A stretch of DNA of 64,000 nucleotides from Gnetum montanum (lineage: Eukaryota > Streptophyta > Gnetopsida > Gnetales > Gnetaceae), in the NCBI GenBank assembly GCA_015680685.1, contig MNCI01034697.1, positions 74,059 to 138,058 of the forward strand, read 5' to 3'. The position numbers and the translations under genes were made by a program. Every line of letters starts with the position of its first letter. Within the stretch, counting starts at the first letter, position 1. The notes below the pieces were generated by a model. The model was not told where the DNA came from. It ran no database searches and worked only from the letters and a program-made list of their open reading frames with translations. Positions 22,925 to 35,234 of this stretch are shown in pieces.

Positions 22925-23400
22925 CTCTCTCCTATTCTAGAATCTTTCTTCTAAAGGATCTTTATAGACCTCACCCACACATTTGCCTCTACCTCCTAGG
23001 TTGCCTCATGAGTACCATGTTAATTCCATAGTATCTTTATCATAAGCATTTTCCTGATCCATAACTAATGTACCATCCTATTAATAATCTAAATTGACCT
23101 CTCAATATATGTAACATCAAGCTATATTTGTACATCCATCCAGTCTATTACACGATGACCATCTTATACATATCTCTTTAACATAGATATATGGAACACC
23201 TCATTTACCCTTGCTAATTGTGAAGGTAATGGCAACCTATAGGGTATCATTCCAATTTAATCTAATATTTGAAATGACCTAATATACCTAGGTGCTAACT
23301 TCCCCTTTGAACCAAACCTCATTGGGTCCTTCGAGGACAACATCTAAAGGAATACTCAATCACCAACTTTAAACTCTAATGCTCTTCCATGTCAATTGAT
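22925..23400 (-). pseudogene. Tekay/Del-like integrase C-terminal region
   Basis: The minus strand, with stops and frame changes, shows HGRALEFKVGD, DPMRFGSKGKLAPRYI, YRLPLPSQLARVNEVFHISM and LKRYV. This is the characteristic tail of chromovirus-type Ty3/gypsy integrases (consensus G-D-x-V-F-L, R-F-G-x-K-G-K-L-x-P-R-Y-I-G-P-F, L-x-x-V-H-x-V-F-H-V-S). Whether a chromodomain followed cannot be said. The N-terminal side is cut by the sequence starting at 23405. Confidence 0.65.
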
Positions 23401-23404
23401 GTAG

Positions 23405-24405
23405 TGTAACACCCTATCATTTAGAATATTAGAACTTCACTTTGTTATTTGTTATTATGTTTTTTTGTTAAGAATAAGTTATATTTTAAGGTTGTATTGT
23501 ACCTTGGTATTGCATGTTAATATCCCTTCTTTTATGCTATTGAGACTAGAACTTAAGGCCTCTTGACTGTTACACATATTAAGGTTTATTCTCTTGATTC
23601 ATTGTTTATATGTGATACATTGGTATTTTATTTATTCTTTTATCTTTAGTTGGATTTATTTTTAAATTGGCCTTGGTAACTCTTATTGCTTCTAAGTATG
23701 GATAGACTAGAAGGATGATGGTGTACCATTATTGGTACTTTATTAATGTTTAAATTTGTATTTCATATTTTATTTTATTCTAAAATTTTGAAATAAAATA
23801 ATAATATGGTTTTGAAAAATGTCAATAAATATTTAGGATTAATCTAGTTATTCTTTTATTTTACTTGGAACTCATTTTTGGACACGTGGACTTATTCTAG
23901 TACTCTCTTAGTAATTCTAACCCATTAATTAACCATTATAACTTTTTGTGAAAACATGTTATTTGATGTTAAAAAATAGATTTCTAATTCTTTATTTTTA
24001 AAATTTTCCAAATTCTACCTTTTATGTCTATAAATATTTAGCAATGTTGGCTTCCTTGGCATGAATTGTGCATTTCTTTCTCTTTTGTTCTCTTACTTAT
24101 GGCTTTGCCTAGAAAATCTCTTGGCAATTTCTAGCTTTGATCCTCTTTTTTCTTCACAAAGCATTATGCATAGTTGATCTCTCAAGGTAGTGAAAACATT
24201 TTTTCTTCCATTAATTTGATAAGTAGCTTACCTTCTTGGATTTGATTCCCTTTTTTATTATGATTTTTCTCATTGATTCTAACCTTGGGTTTTCATGTTT
24301 AATTCATAATTCATCATTTTTATGATTTTTTACTTTGCATTTCAACATCATCATTATACTATGTCATCTCCTCTTGGTGGTAGTAGTAATGGTATGAATT
24401 CTAAA
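23405..24405 (+). mobile_element. LTR-like sequence starting TGTAACACCC with TATA box
   Basis: TGTAACACCC, common at the start of Tekay/Del-type LTRs, begins directly next to the interrupted integrase tail. A TATA box CTATAAATA lies at about 24027-24035. TGTAG occurs at 23400-23404 and again at 24406-24410 and could be a target duplication, which would make this a 1.0 kb solo LTR. Against this, the end reads AA rather than CA, and the integrase frame does not resume beyond 24410. Confidence 0.45.
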
Positions 24406-24410
24406 TGTAG

Positions 24411-25065
24411 CAACCCAAATTGCAAGAAATCTAGGGGTTGTAAAAAAAGTTATAAATTAACTTCTACATAGTTTCAAGGGTGGTCCATTCATCTTAGCAT
24501 TGAGAGGAAATGATGTGTCTATATGATGATGACTAGCAAACATTTTGTATGTATGGATGCATTTTATGTATTAAAATTCTAGGGAGTTAATCATTTAAGA
24601 GATTAAAATATTTACATAATTTTGTAAGGCAATGTGGAACTAGTTGATCAATAAATAAGCATTGTGGGAAAAACTGACCATAACACTTGAGGATTTTATA
24701 TTTAGTCAGTATCATGCCTTATTTAGGATGTAGTAAGGAGCTAGGATCTTAGAATAGCTATAGGGTTTATACTAGTTATAAAATAACCCAACAATTAGAA
24801 TTTTACATTACATAAAGGTTTTACCCAATAGTTGAACATTATCATATATGAGATGATGAGCAATGAGGGTTCCATATGCACAACTATAGGAATCAAAAGT
24901 GTTCATATGAAATTTGGTCAAATTTCATGGATGAGACTAGTATGGTATCTAGATTGTTAAGCATTAGTTGCATGTCACTATCTTCCTACTTGGATTGTTG
25001 GTAGCTCTATCATGTATGGTTTAGTCCAAAATGAGGCATATGATTATGATGTTGTTGGGACTTAA
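24411..25065. other. AT-rich stretch, nothing recognised
   Basis: No frame of interest, no repeat structure that I could follow, and no similarity to the other elements of the window. Confidence 0.45.
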
Positions 25066-25890
25066 ACTAAAATAAATAATAATATAGAAATTAATTATTT
25101 AATATAATTAATAACAAAAAGATAAGTCTTAAACTATTATAAGAATGATGTCAATTTCTAGCTTGTTGTACACATCTTGAACTCATGTGCCCACTGCTAG
25201 GATTACCAAGTATTATGCTATTGAGAAAATCAAGTAATAATGTTGTTGGGATTACTAAGTGAATACATATTTACAATTAAAACCTATCGTACTCATTTTG
25301 CTAATTGATCAATGTGCATGAAAATGTAAATATTAAATAAGTACATAAAAAGTAAATTGCATTAAAAATAAATCTATTCTAAGTTAAAGCAATACAATGA
25401 ATATGAATCAATCTTGATCTTATTGCCATTCATAGAATGTATCTAGGTACAATGCCACTTGAATAAGACATCATACAATTGTCTCAAACCTATACTATAG
25501 GCACTTAGTGACTGTTTACTAAGATCACGATAGAAAACTACAACAGTCCAACTACACTATTGACCAAATGGTGTTAAATATGTAGTGGATGAATATTTAT
25601 AGGCAAATAAAAACACTACATCGATGTATATGCATTAACTCACTTGGCTATGTCGATGGGGATGTGTCAATGAGGATGTGTTGATGTAACTAAGTTATAG
25701 TACATGCAACGTAGCATCTACCAATGTGTCGATGGGGATGCATCAACTTAGATGCAACATAGCCTCTATGATATAGCATGAGAATTGGCCTATATAGGTT
25801 AGATATTACACCAAATAATCCTTGATAGATAGTTTAATTTAGTATCAATCTTGTAGTTATTTTAATATCTAATGTTGAAAACCTCATGGG
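25066..25890 (-). mobile_element. Diverged Athila-family LTR, middle to U3 end
   Basis: The stretch follows the order of the minus-strand Athila LTRs: a GGATTACTAAG phrase near 25250, ATTGCCATTCATAGAATGTA then AGGTACAATGCCACTTGAATA near 25420-25470, and TATTTATAGG near 25590 (reverse of a TATA box). These match 36110-36310 position for position. Beyond the TATA box the U3 carries TGTCGATGGGGATG repeats (about 25650-25745) instead of GCGATATCGC. Confidence 0.5.
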
Positions 25891-26070
25891 TGATGAGTGG
25901 TAGAGTAGATCCTACATTCAACCATATAAATCACAAGCACTCATGTGTGACTTGGTCAACTTTTGTAAACTAAACTAGCATGGATATCTAGATAGCTAGG
26001 TTTTTGATCATTGATCATTGTTTTCCAAATCACACTTCTATGAATGTAGTATTGTATGGTTAGGTATGAT
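25891..26070 (-). mobile_element. Fragment of another Athila-family LTR end
   Basis: TGATGAGTGGTAGAGTAGAT followed by CTACATTCAACCATAT matches, with drift, the plus-strand view of the minus-strand LTR ends at 826, 31241 and 42143. Similarity fades after about 100 bp. Confidence 0.45.
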
Positions 26071-28565
26071 TGAAAAACCACAACATTTTTCATGTCATAA
26101 CCAATCTTCAGCATGAAAAAAGGAGGAAAGCTTGAAAATCCCCTCATAGCCCTCAAAACAATAAGATCTTGACTTTAGGCATTGATGGCCAATGCCATTA
26201 ACCCTGTGAGTACTCATGCATAGCTAGATTGACCAAAAATGATCAAAAAAGATTTTCCCCCAATTTTCTACATTGCGCATTGAAGCCTTAGTGTGGAAAA
26301 AGTGGGGGGAAACCAAAAAAATGCCTTACAACCCTTGAAATAATCAAATTTCAATGTTATATGGTAGTAGTCAATATTAGCAATCTTTGGGGCCTACATG
26401 TAGACCTAAAAATGACAAAAAATGATCAAAAAAGTTTTCCCCAAATTTTCCACATTGTGCATGGAAGCCCTAATGTGCAAAATGGAGAGGAAGCCCAAAC
26501 GTTACCTATAAATCCTTGAAACAATCAAATTTTAACATCAAGTAGTAGCAGTCGACACTGACAACGTTAGAAGGCTGCATGCATGCTTAAAAGTGATCAT
26601 AGAAGATCAAAAATCTTTCTCCCAAGTTTTCCATGCGAAGCATGGAAGCCCTAGTGTGGAAAAAGATGGGAAAGTTTAAAAAAATCCTAGTGACCCTTGG
26701 AACAACTAAATTTTAACATCAGATATTAGCTGTCGACACCAACAACCTTGTGAATGTGCATGCATGATCAAAAGTGACTATACAACACCAAAAAGCTTTC
26801 CCCCCAATTTTCCATGCTAAGCATGGAAGCCTTAGTGTGGAAAAGGAGAGAGGCCAGGGGGGGGGGGGGGGGGAGGGGAATGATAAGTCTAAAAACAATT
26901 CATTAGCCCTCTAGATAGCAAAATTTTGACACTAGGTATTAACCATCATCACTCGTAACCTTAGAAGCTTGCATGAATGTTCAAAAGTGACCAAAAAGCT
27001 TTTACCCCAAATTCCCACACTAAGCATGGAAGTGCTAATGTCGATAAAGGGAGGGAAGTCCAAAAAGCACTCATCCACCTTCAAGATAGCCAAATTTGAA
27101 CCCCAGGCATTAACCATTGTTGCTAGTAACCTCAAGGACCTACATGCATGATTGAAAATGATGCAAAAACATAAAAATATATTTTCCCCCATTTTCCATA
27201 CTGAGCATACTATCCTTAGCATGGAAAGAAGGGGGGAAGTCCAAAACACACTTAGAAATACTCGAAATTACCAAAACTTTATACCAAACCTTGATGCTTG
27301 ACCCTAGTATCCTTGGAAGCTGATAGCCATAGTGGATTAAGGTTAAAATTGGTCTAGATTTTTGTTTCATGCTTCTTCCCCATTAGGGATCCCTTTTTCC
27401 TTGCTAAGGATTTTATACCCAACATGGAAACCCAAGGGGGGGGGGGGATTTTTTTGAGGCTTTTAAACACCTTGGTATGACATTAAATGACTTTTCATGT
27501 ACTCTAGAACCTTGGCAATAGCCATTGGAGCCCTTAAACTTTCCAAAATTGATCCTAGATGGTTAAAAATCCATTTCCATTATTTTCCATGCTAAGCTCT
27601 TCATCCATAAAGTAGAAAAAGGGGGGAATCCAAAAACTAGCTAGGGATGCTCAAAGCTACTAAATTTTGACACGGATCCATAACCTTGGAACCTGGTAAC
27701 CTCAAGAGGTAACATGCATAGTTGATTGTGATCTGAACTAGCCTAGATCTAGGATTCTTACTTCTTCGATGCTGGAGTAACTTCCCCAAAGAGGAAACAA
27801 GGGAGGAAAGTTGCTTTTCCAATTTTGGAAGTAAGATGGTACTCTTGGAAGCCAAAGAGCTAAGTTGGAAAAGCCTAGGACCTCATAGCCTCAAGATTTT
27901 GCTTGTTTGACCTTATTTCAACTTCCAAAACCTATTTTCCCAATTCTTCCATGATGGAGTAACTCCCATAGCATGGAAATAGAGGGGGATGGGGAGACCT
28001 TAAGTACCCTTAAAAAGCCTTCAATTGTGCCCAAAATTAGGTAGAAACTTGTAGAATTGAATTTTGCAGTCCTAGGGGCTAAGAAACTTAGTCAAAGTGC
28101 CCAAAAATCACTTGGATTCATAAAATAAGTGTTTCCATATTTTTCCATGCTAAGGGTACTATGCCCAGCATGGAAAAGGGAGGAAAGACATTTCAACACC
28201 TGTTGACACTCAAAATGGTCTGAAATTACCTCAGAATGAAGTTAGGAGATGCACAAGTTCTAGATATTGGCTTCAGCTACCTATTTGATCATATTTGACC
28301 TTATTTTTTCTTTTATTTTGGTTCTCCATGCTAAACCTCCTCTTTTCCATGCTGGCTAGCATGGAAACAAGGGGGGAAGGCTTCAGAATCTACTTTTTTA
28401 CCTTTATAGACTTCGAGAGAGCCCAATTTTGAGGGATATGACCCTACGCTACCTTGGGAAGGTCTTGGTATCTCAATTTTGGACCTTTGAGCACCCAAAA
28501 ATCTATTTGTCTTGGTCTTCATACTAAGGGTCACTGTTTCCATGCTCAGCCCAGCATGAAAACCT
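26071..28565 (+). repeat. Tat-type LTR start followed by a ~185 bp tandem array with palindromic cores
   Basis: The first 45 bases (TGAAAAACCACAACATTTTT, CATGTCATAACCAATCTTCA) match the Tat LTR start at 44667. From about 26100 on, a core of CCATGCTAAGCATGGAAGCC type followed by AGTGTGGAAAAAGGGGG recurs about 14 times, near 26105, 26270, 26450, 26628, 26812, 27010, 27195, 27400, 27587, 27770, 27950, 28145, 28325 and 28525. Spacing is 165-205 bp. G runs of 17 (26857-26873) and 12 (27436-27447) sit in two units. Related GCATGGAAG phrases occur in the LTR and leader of G. No PBS or LTR end is seen, so the LTR proper is incomplete. Confidence 0.75.
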
Positions 28566-29240
28566 CAAAACACTTGATTTTTTGGTCTAAACAACCTAGA
28601 AACAACCCTAATTAATGCTTGTACTGACTTAATAGCCTTGTAGCCTTAGAACATGGCCCACTAAGGCCTAAAACTGGCAAAACCTAACCATTTTAACCTA
28701 TATTAGCCAAATTTTATCATATATAGCCTATTTTGTTGATTTTTGCCTTATCACATAATGTTTTAATTTATTTTTGTACTTGTGTTGCCTTGTTGACATT
28801 GTTAACCTTCTATGGCCTTTATACAATCTTATATGTTCATTGTTTGTGTTATTATAGCTCTATTTGCCTTTGTTTGGCCTTTCAATGGTATCAAATAGTG
28901 GGGTTTGACATTCCCTAACCATTGTTTGACACCATATGACCATGGCTCACTAAGGCCTTAAACTGGCATCTTAGTCCACCAAGATTCTAAACTGGAATCA
29001 TGGCCTGATAAAGCCTTAAATTGGTGAAATTGTGACCTTTATTGATAATTTTTAGCCTTACTTCTTATACTTCCGCTTGGTCAACCTTTATGTGATCTTT
29101 GTTTACCTCTCTAACCTTATTAATGAACTTGGATAACCTTGATTGCATTAGATTTGCATATGTTTTATGGCATTTTAACATTATTTATTCACTTTTACCT
29201 AGGTTCCACTTAATATGCTTTTGGTTTTCATGCAGGATCA
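28566..29240 (+). other. Spacer before pol of D, ending in a splice-acceptor-like site
   Basis: Contains several GGCCTAAAACTGGCA-like phrases (near 28660, 28945-29030) that also occur after the integrases of D and H and after the protease of H. It ends with TTTTGGTTTTCATGCAG just before the pol frame begins. Ogre and other Tat-lineage elements are known to have an intron between protease and RT, so this may be the 3' part of such an intron. gag and protease of D are absent, apparently deleted. Confidence 0.5.
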
Positions 29241-30850
29241 AAGTATGAGTACCTAAGAGCAAATCAGTTTGCCTTTGTGTTTACATGGACCTCATGGTGA
29301 TATCAAATGGTGTATTGACCCTGATTGCCTAGATCTTGAGTCTGAGAGTGTTGTAGACCACATACCCTCAATAGAGAAACCCTAGAATGGCTTGAAACCT
29401 AGTCAAAATCTTGGATTTAGAAGTAAGAAACATAACTGAAGACTCTCTAGTTGAGGTTCCTATCACAACGCATAGTGATGAGGAGAAAACCCTTAAACTG
29501 AGTTCCTCACTAGGGCCTCAATGTGTTCAAAACATCACCAAAGTCTTACAAAACAACATTAAGGCATTTGCCTTGTCATATGAAGATATGCCAAGCCTAG
29601 ACCCATGTCTAGTCTAGCACAACATCATATTGGACCCTAGCATTAGACTAGTTAAGCAAAATGTGTGCAAGATTAGACTTGCTTTGGCCTTGGTAGTTCA
29701 TGATGAAATCTCAAAGCTCTACTAAGCAAGTTTCATTCTGGCTGTTAATTATGCAAAATGGATATCCAACATAGTGGTAGTCCCCAAGAAAAATGGGAGT
29801 ATTTATATTTGCATTGATTTTCAAGATCTAAATAAAGGAATTATCAAGGATGATTTCCCTTTGCCTTGTATTGATCAACTTACCAATACTATGGCTGGAC
29901 ATGCCTTGTTGTCCTTCATGAATGGATTCTTGAGATATAACCAAATTAGGATCAAGTAAGAGCATCAAATTAGCATGACCTTTATGAATCCATGTGGTAC
30001 TTTTTGTTATACCATGATGCCCTTTGGCCTTAAGAACATTGGAGTGACATATTAGAGAGCCATGACCTACATCTTTAGTGATTACATGTTAGGTTTTCTT
30101 AATGATTACGCAGATGACATAGCCATGAAGTCTAAGATAGCCGATGACCATGCTAATGACCTAGATCTTGTGCTTAAACAATGCCTCAAATATGAGCTTA
30201 GGCTCAATCATAAGAAGTATGTCTTTGATATCAAGACTAGTAAGATGCTTGGCTTTGTAGTCTTTGAAGCAGGGATATGCATAGATGTTGATAACGTTAA
30301 GGCCATATCAAAATTGGCAGTACCTACCAACCTTAAGGAGCTTTGAGGATTACAAGAAAGATTACAATTTATTTTTAGGTTTATCGCTAGGCTTATGGAT
30401 AAGTTACAGCCCATGCAACACTTGCTTAAGAAAGGAGTCCACTATGAATGGAAAGCTTAATGTCAAGAGGCTTTTGAAAACCTTAATCAAGAGTTGAAAA
30501 AACTACTGATAGTCTATTCTTTTCAAAAGGGTAAATTGTTTTACATTTATCTTACCATCTTTGATACATCCATTGCCTTTCTACTTTGTCAAAAATGTGA
30601 TGATGGAGTAGAAATTCTTGTATACTATCTTAGCCATGTGTTAGTTGCCCATGAGACCCACTACACTAAAGTGGAGAAGTATTATCTAGAACTAATCTTC
30701 TCTTTGAACAAATGGAGACACTACCTCTTTAGAAGCCAAGTCAATGTAATTTTCAAGGATAACATACTCAAAGCCATAATGACCAACATTTATGAAAGTA
30801 GCTATATAGCTTGATGGAAAGCCATAATTGTAAATTTCATTATGTATTAT
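29241..30850 (+). pseudogene. Tat-lineage reverse transcriptase and RNase H (element D)
   Basis: Begins after the acceptor-like site with a linker (EVRNITEDSLVEVPI, then KTLKLSSSLGPQCVQNI). RT blocks follow in order: VVVPKKNGSIYICIDFQDLN near 29780, DDFPLPCIDQL, FMNGFLRYNQIRIK, and MTFMNPCGTFCYTMMPFGLK. The palm motif is YADD at 30107-30118, intact. MLGFVVFEAGICIDVDNVKA and HYEWK follow. The first RNase H runs from about 30520: YIYLTIFDTSIAFLLCQKCDD, LSHVLVAHETHYTKVEKYYLE and WRHYLFRSQVNVIF. In-frame stops (e.g. 29615, 29957, 30055, 30344) make it a pseudogene. Domain sequence and the second RNase H downstream place it in the Tat branch rather than Athila. Confidence 0.85.
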
Positions 30851-30959
30851 GTCTCTGAATCCTCAATAAAAAGTTGAGATATAGCGATACAACTCATGGT
30901 TTCACCTATTAATTAAAGAATCCATAGACCCTGAGTTCCCTAATGAATACATTAACAAG

Positions 30960-31240
30960 TGAGCCAAGTGCTTGAGGGTTATGAGGTAATCATGAACTTC
31001 AACGGAGCTTCAATTGCCCATGGGACTATTGTTGCCACCATCATAACATTTCCATATGGTGAAATACAATCCTTTTCCTATCATTTTTGATCTCTATGTA
31101 CCAACAATGTAGTAGAATATGAGGTTTTAATGAGAGGGTTAATGGTAGCTCATGACCTAGGAATTAGATGCCTAGCCATCAAAGGTGATTCACAACTCAT
31201 GGTTAACTAAGTAACCAAAGTCTATGCATGCAAAGATAAG
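30960..31240 (+). pseudogene. Second (archaic-type) RNase H of D, first part
   Basis: Tat-lineage elements are known to carry a second, archaic-type RNase H between the first one and integrase. Here it reads VMNFNGASIAHGTIVATI, NNVVEYEVLMRGLMVAHDLG and IKGDSQLMVN before being cut. The expected first catalytic Asp (F-D-G-A) is Asn, codon AAC at 31001-31003, a single G-to-A change; the Glu and second Asp remain. The domain is interrupted at 31240 by element F and continues at 42963. Confidence 0.75.
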
Positions 31241-31809
31241 TGATGAGTGGCGAGGTACCCCTACACTCAACCATACAAATACGAGCGTTACATGCGCGAT
31301 TTGGTCGAACTCCACAGATTAAGTGCCTACATGCCTTATGGAACACTTATGGTTAATTTTTCATTGTCTTCCCAGACTTACTTGTATTTGTCATGGTTGT
31401 ATGGTTAAGTAAGTCTAAGGTATATGATTTTTATATCTTTTCTATTTTATCTCCTATGTTGACAAGGTGAAAGGTGAAGAGACTAATTAACTAAATTTAA
31501 CTAACTAACTAAGCCTTAATTAACCTAGCATCAATATTCATTCCCACTTACCATTCACACCCTAAACCAATGCAACCTTGGTTACCAAACGCTAGTCGTT
31601 GCTGGGATCACTAAGCGTAATGCACGTGCTCAAAGCGGTAGTACTGAATGCACTTAACTAGGAGAGAAGGGTTGAGAGAGATTTAATGAACTAATAAAGC
31701 ATTTAAATAATAAACAATAAATAAAAATAATTAAAATCCTATGTAGCCTATTCCATGCACTGCAAAGTTTATCCAAGAAGTTCATCTTTATTTCTGTACA
31801 CAAACTTGT
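31241..31809 (-). mobile_element. 3' LTR of F, first segment
   Basis: Starts TGATGAGTGGCGAGG with no PBS before it, so it is the outer end of a 3' LTR. It runs to CACAAACTTGT, where E begins. The rest of this LTR resumes at 36402, and the joined order matches the intact 5' LTR at 42143-42957 across the junction near 42705-42715. Confidence 0.88.
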
Positions 31810-32674
31810 TGATGAGTGACGAGGTACCCCTACACTCAACCATACAAAACGAGCATAGCACATGCGATCCAGTCGAACTCCGCAGACTAAGTGCCTACAC
31901 GCCCTATGGAACACTTGGGGTTAATCATTCGTTGTCTTCCCAGACTTACTTGTGGTTGTCACAGTGTATGGTTAAGTAAGTCTGAGGTATATGATTTTTA
32001 TATCTTTTTATGTTTTATGTCTTCTATGCTAAAGGGTGAAGGGTTGAGAAACTAACTAACTCTAACTAATGACTAAGTCTAAATTACCTAGCATCAACAT
32101 CCGTTCCCACTTATCGTACACATCCTAAACTGATGCAACCGTGGCTACCAAATGCAAATCATTGTTGGGATCACTGCGTGTAATGCACGTGCTCGAAGTG
32201 GTCGTACTGAGGCACTTAACTAGGAGGAAAGGGTTGAGAGAATCTATCTAGCCTAAGTGTGATGAGTAGCTGATTCCTTGACTATCCATACACATCCTTA
32301 GATGCTCGTAATCAAGTTGTACTCATACTGCATTCTAGGAGTCTAAGGGTGAGAGAGAAACAATAAATAAAATCCTATTCCATGCACTGCAAAGTTTATC
32401 TAGAAAGATCGTCTTTATTGTTGTACACAACTTGTGTTTAGGTATAATGTTGCTCGAATAAAGATTCGTTTACTTTGGGACTCTTACTGCAGGCACATGG
32501 AAAATATTCTATCTCTAGAGTGATCAAACTACCAGAGTTTTCCTACTTCTAACTCAGGATGGGAAATAAGGGGAGTGTTGCCTCTTATTTATAGATTTGG
32601 TGACGGACCGTGATATCACGTACGAGACATCGCAGGGGATGACGCAATATCACGGCTCATGCGAATCGCATCTC
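31810..32674 (-). mobile_element. 3' LTR of E, inner edge truncated
   Basis: About 865 bp, starting TGATGAGTGACGAGG. It ends in GCATCTC, joined directly to gag-protease linker sequence that in F lies near 39388-39420 (GGGTCAG...GGAAGGTGGCCTACC). Relative to the 5' LTR of E it lacks one ~140 bp copy of the CAGCCGATTCC/GTCGTACTCAT cassette. Confidence 0.8.
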
Positions 32675-35234
32675 CTAGGGTCAGTTAGTTTCTTGGGAAG
32701 GTGGCCTACCTTGATCCAATTGGTTACTATATGTGTTAACATAATCATATGCATTAAGCTCTGTTGGACTAAAGAGTGCTTCGAAGTGTTAGATGGTGGA
32801 TGAGTATACATGGGCCCAACTGCTTGTTGTTGCAAGAGTTTGTCTGGGATTTTGGTTTTGAAGAAGGGTCTTCTCTTTTTACATTTGTCAGAACCAGTAG
32901 CAGGTCGAATATTTACAGCTCTCGCAACATGACGTTGCTGCGGTTGAGGAGGAAGTTCCCCTTGCATTGTTGGAGTAGAAGGTGTTATGGGAACTACTTG
33001 TGGAAGAGGTGCGGATGGATTTGGAGGATGGTGTGGGTATGGAGTGTCTCCCGGAGGAGAAGGAGTTCTTTTGAAGTACTCCCAAACTTGGTAGTGACGG
33101 TGGGGGGTTGTGTGACTCATAGAGTCACTTGGAGAAATCGACTGTTGCACATAATATCCATAAGGGTCAGGCTACTGGTAAGGGTACTGATGTTTTGGCG
33201 ATGGCATCCCCCATGATTGTGGGTATTGCCATTCCTGATGCTATCCGATGGGTTGTGGTGGAGTTCGACTTAGATAATACGTTAAGGGTTGGTGGAATTA
33301 CCTTGGATTACCTTGTGGATAAGGTAACCTTCGGGGTGTTTGCCATTGGTTGAGTCTTGGATTAAGCGCATACAGCCCAAACTCCTATAGATGTGAGATA
33401 ATTGGACAACATCCCTTAGGATGGTCATAGTGGCAGATCTCACATGCACCATCGTCGTCTCTGTCTGACTTCACAACCACATCAGAGTTAGTGATTTTCC
33501 CCTTACCCTTGTTATGTATAGGGCCTAAATCTCTCCACTTTGTCTTACCTTTGTCAATACTTTGTTCTACCTTAGAATCTTCTACAATTTTTAAGATAGT
33601 TTCAATTTTAGAGTCTAAGGAACTCCATACGTCATCTACCTTAGCCGCTATTTTTATTGTGAGCTTTTGAAGCAACAAGGTCTTTCTGTTCACCAACTCT
33701 TCGATTGGTGACTCATCCTCTTCATCACAAAATTTTGCTCCCTTCTTCCGAAGGAAGGGATCACGGTTGTATTCTTCCACACTTTCCCTTTCTTGTAGCT
33801 CACCTTCTTCTTCTTTTTCGTACCTCATGGGCTCTAAGTTGTGAGAGTCTCCCTTGGGCATAAGTCCTAAGGGTTCTTCTTGTTTCATGCCTTAGCCCAT
33901 CCATGATGTGATGAAGTTGATCCTACTGAGCGTACCCATGGCTTAGGCAACGATGTAACAATGTGTAGTAGTGGGCCATGGTAGCATCCAAGGGTTCATA
34001 TGTACCTTGCTTCTAGCTTGGATCTGCTTACGTAAATTGGACGCTCTGGAGTACATCTGATACTTATCGTTGAACAGTTCTAGCATCGTACTCCACCTCC
34101 TGATGGTTTTCGATTTTAAGGACTAGTACCAACTCTCTGCTTCCTTGGTGAGTATCCTTGGGAACAAATTAAGTTTTTGCCACTCATTTTCTATATTTTG
34201 CAAGGCATAGGCATTGTGGAATGCCTGTAAATGATTTTTCAGATCTGCATTGTATCCCCCTTCAAATCATGGGATATTGTTCATGTCTAAACGTTTGATC
34301 CAACTATCTTTTAAATGCCTTGTGGGAATCCTAACTGCCTCTGTTATGTCAAGCATACTTCAAGTTGCAAGTAGGGGCTCATCATGATCATCTCTTTCAT
34401 GACGCCTGTGATGTCTGTGTTGTTCCCTACTCTCCCTACGTCCTTGCCCTTGTCCTCTCTCTTGACTTTCCTATTGAGGTCTCTCATTTTATCTACCTTT
34501 ATCCTCTTCGTTGTGTCCATGATGGCTACGCCCAGATGTGGAAGGAGAGGGTGAGTGATGTGAAGAAGGGGAAGAAGAAGGGGAACCATCGCCATGATGA
34601 TGTTTCTTGCCTTCTCTTCGGCTGCTATGGCCCTGATCATGGTGATAATCTAAGTGCCCATCCTTGGCATGAGTGGTTGTTCCCTCTATGAACAGTTGGT
34701 GTTCACGGGCATTAGAACCATGGTTATGTATCGTTGATCATAGGTTTTGATACCCAACCTTCTCATCATCGTTAGGAGGGGGAACATCGTTTGCTAAAGA
34801 ACCCATTATAAGGGGTTCCTCATCTCCTATTTTGCTAAGAATGTGTAGACCTTTGCCCTTCAAAAGTGTATGTTGACTCTCCTACCTTGAGTCTCTCATA
34901 CGTTGTACTTCTATGGGATGATAATCCCTTGCATTAAATTCTTCCACAACATATTCAGCATATAATTTAGTCATGCCTATCTGTGCCAAGGCACGGAAAA
35001 GCATGTGAGAGATTGATTGATCTGGGGGTAACACGATGTTACCTTGCAAATCTCTCCATCATCGCCACTCATCTTGATGGAGGATAAAGGTAAAGTTTGG
35101 AATATACTCATCGGGATGAGTATAAACTATCTTGTATTGTTTAGGACTTGGCTGATTTCAATATGTGTTTTGTGTTGCCGACTGTCTCATGTATGGTCCT
35201 TAGGTGGTGAGTTGCTCTTATGAGAAGAAGACAT
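32675..35234 (-). pseudogene. gag: gag of element E, broken
   Basis: The minus strand from ATG at 35234 starts MSSSHKSNSPPKDHT and is soon stopped. Later frames are long: about 33888-33385 carries EESPIEELVNRKTLLLQKLT and the Cys/His cluster CEICHYDHPKGCCPIISHL; 33150-32675 is Pro/Gln-rich and ends in MLTHIVTNWIKVGHLPKKLT, the start of the protease region in B and F. The order and motifs match gag of A, B and F. This copy stops at the junction to the LTR, so no protease active site is present. Confidence 0.8.

Noticed and set aside
25650-25745. TGTCGATGGGGATG repeats as a CRISPR-like array
   Set aside because: Only a few imperfect copies without spacers of constant length, located in a plant LTR U3.
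32776-33216. A 146-codon plus-strand frame
   Set aside because: Complement of the Pro/Gln-rich gag tail of E on the minus strand; codon bias explains the lack of stops.
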